From Sulfurovum sp. (GTDB lineage Bacteria > Campylobacterota > Campylobacteria > Campylobacterales > Sulfurovaceae), in the NCBI GenBank assembly GCA_027049035.1, contig JALTVI010000073.1, positions 89,193 through 153,192 on the forward strand: a DNA stretch of 64,000 nucleotides, read 5' to 3'. A model generated the notes under the pieces. That model was not told the DNA's origin and ran no database searches. It was given only the letters and a program-made list of their open reading frames with translations. Of this stretch, positions 63,884 to 64,000 are shown piece by piece. Position numbers and translations under genes: made by a program. Each line of letters opens with the position of its first letter. The first letter of the stretch is position 1.

Positions 63884-64000
63884 TTTCCTCATTCCTCATT
63901 CCTCATTCCTCATTCCTCATTCCTCATTCCTCATTCCTCATTCCTCATTCCTCATTCCTCATTCCTCATTCCTCATTCCTCATTCCTCATTCCTCATTCC
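63884..64000. repeat. Long heptamer array ATTCCTC running off the window
   Basis: After a variant unit TTTCCTC (63884-63890), about 15.7 near-exact copies of ATTCCTC run from 63891 to the window end. It is the longest and purest array here, and its far end is not visible. Confidence 0.95.

Noticed and set aside
63884..64000. CRISPR array
   Set aside because: The repeats are 7 bp long and directly tandem, without spacers, and no cas gene is in the window.

Overview
The window looks like a chromosomal segment of a sulfur-oxidising member of the Campylobacterota (Epsilonproteobacteria), most like Sulfurovum or a close relative. That reading rests on the gene content and protein flavour: a sulfide:quinone oxidoreductase, a cbb3 oxidase operon (ccoNOQP) with the DUF4006 and FixH-type accessory genes, a bc1 complex with a di-haem cytochrome c1, four-subunit pyruvate:acceptor oxidoreductase in the order gamma-delta-alpha-beta, CiaB, DUF507, HisZ and AddAB-like genes. 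No database search was possible, so the genus is an inference.

Layout. 1-5.2 kb, mostly minus strand: sdhB (cut by the window edge), sdhA, a D-2-hydroxyacid dehydrogenase, yjbQ, purT, rpsU. 5.3-14.7 kb: nnr, purN, a MATE exporter, a CetB-like PAS protein, an SDR, a small conserved protein, aroK, two tiny membrane proteins, ispA, tkt, then tRNA-Pro(GGG). 15-23 kb: a DUF1624 membrane protein, a YajR-like MFS carrier, rdgB, an MNT/HEPN toxin-antitoxin pair, ciaB, a HATPase-GNAT fusion and an M20 amidohydrolase. 23-29.5 kb: a plus-strand biosynthetic run (class V aminotransferase, hisZ, purA, DUF507, carA, ddl). 29.7-34.6 kb: the cbb3 oxidase operon with four accessory genes, one only 33 codons long. 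34.6-42.1 kb: a haem-binding protein, addB-addA, rplM-rpsI and a Phd/PIN pair. 42.1-44.8 kb, minus strand: a degenerate peptide-deformylase-like membrane protein and sqr with a 57-codon companion. 45-51.8 kb: a Yej/Dpp-type peptide ABC importer plus a HAD phosphatase. 52-55.2 kb: porCDAB. 55.4-60.9 kb: luxS, an unknown gene, an MnmC-like methyltransferase, ribE, mnmG and an unknown gene. 61-63.7 kb: petABC.

Together sqr, petABC and ccoNOQP make a sulfide-to-quinone-to-bc1-to-cbb3 electron transport chain; porCDAB and sdhAB fit a reductive or branched TCA cycle.

The most unusual feature is not a gene. At least nine intergenic places hold short tandem arrays with a strict 7-bp period but different units (GAGGTAG, AGTGAAG, GCGTTCA, AAATTAG, GTAGAGA, TACCCGC, ATTCACT, ATTCCTC). 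At three further sites degenerate heptamers appear inside genes in frame (sdhA, ciaB, the mnmC-like gene). Several arrays are followed by a conserved AGTTYYGGTATGC box and a small hairpin whose stem changes in compensating fashion between copies, and several are bracketed by perfect inverted repeats with 3-4-nt loops that enclose or abut the Shine-Dalgarno of the neighbouring gene. A second family, with GGTTTCACTCGAT terminal inverted repeats, has two copies (35.1 and 57.1 kb). A TAGGA-N9-TCCTA inverted repeat lies upstream of both the cbb3 and the bc1 operons.
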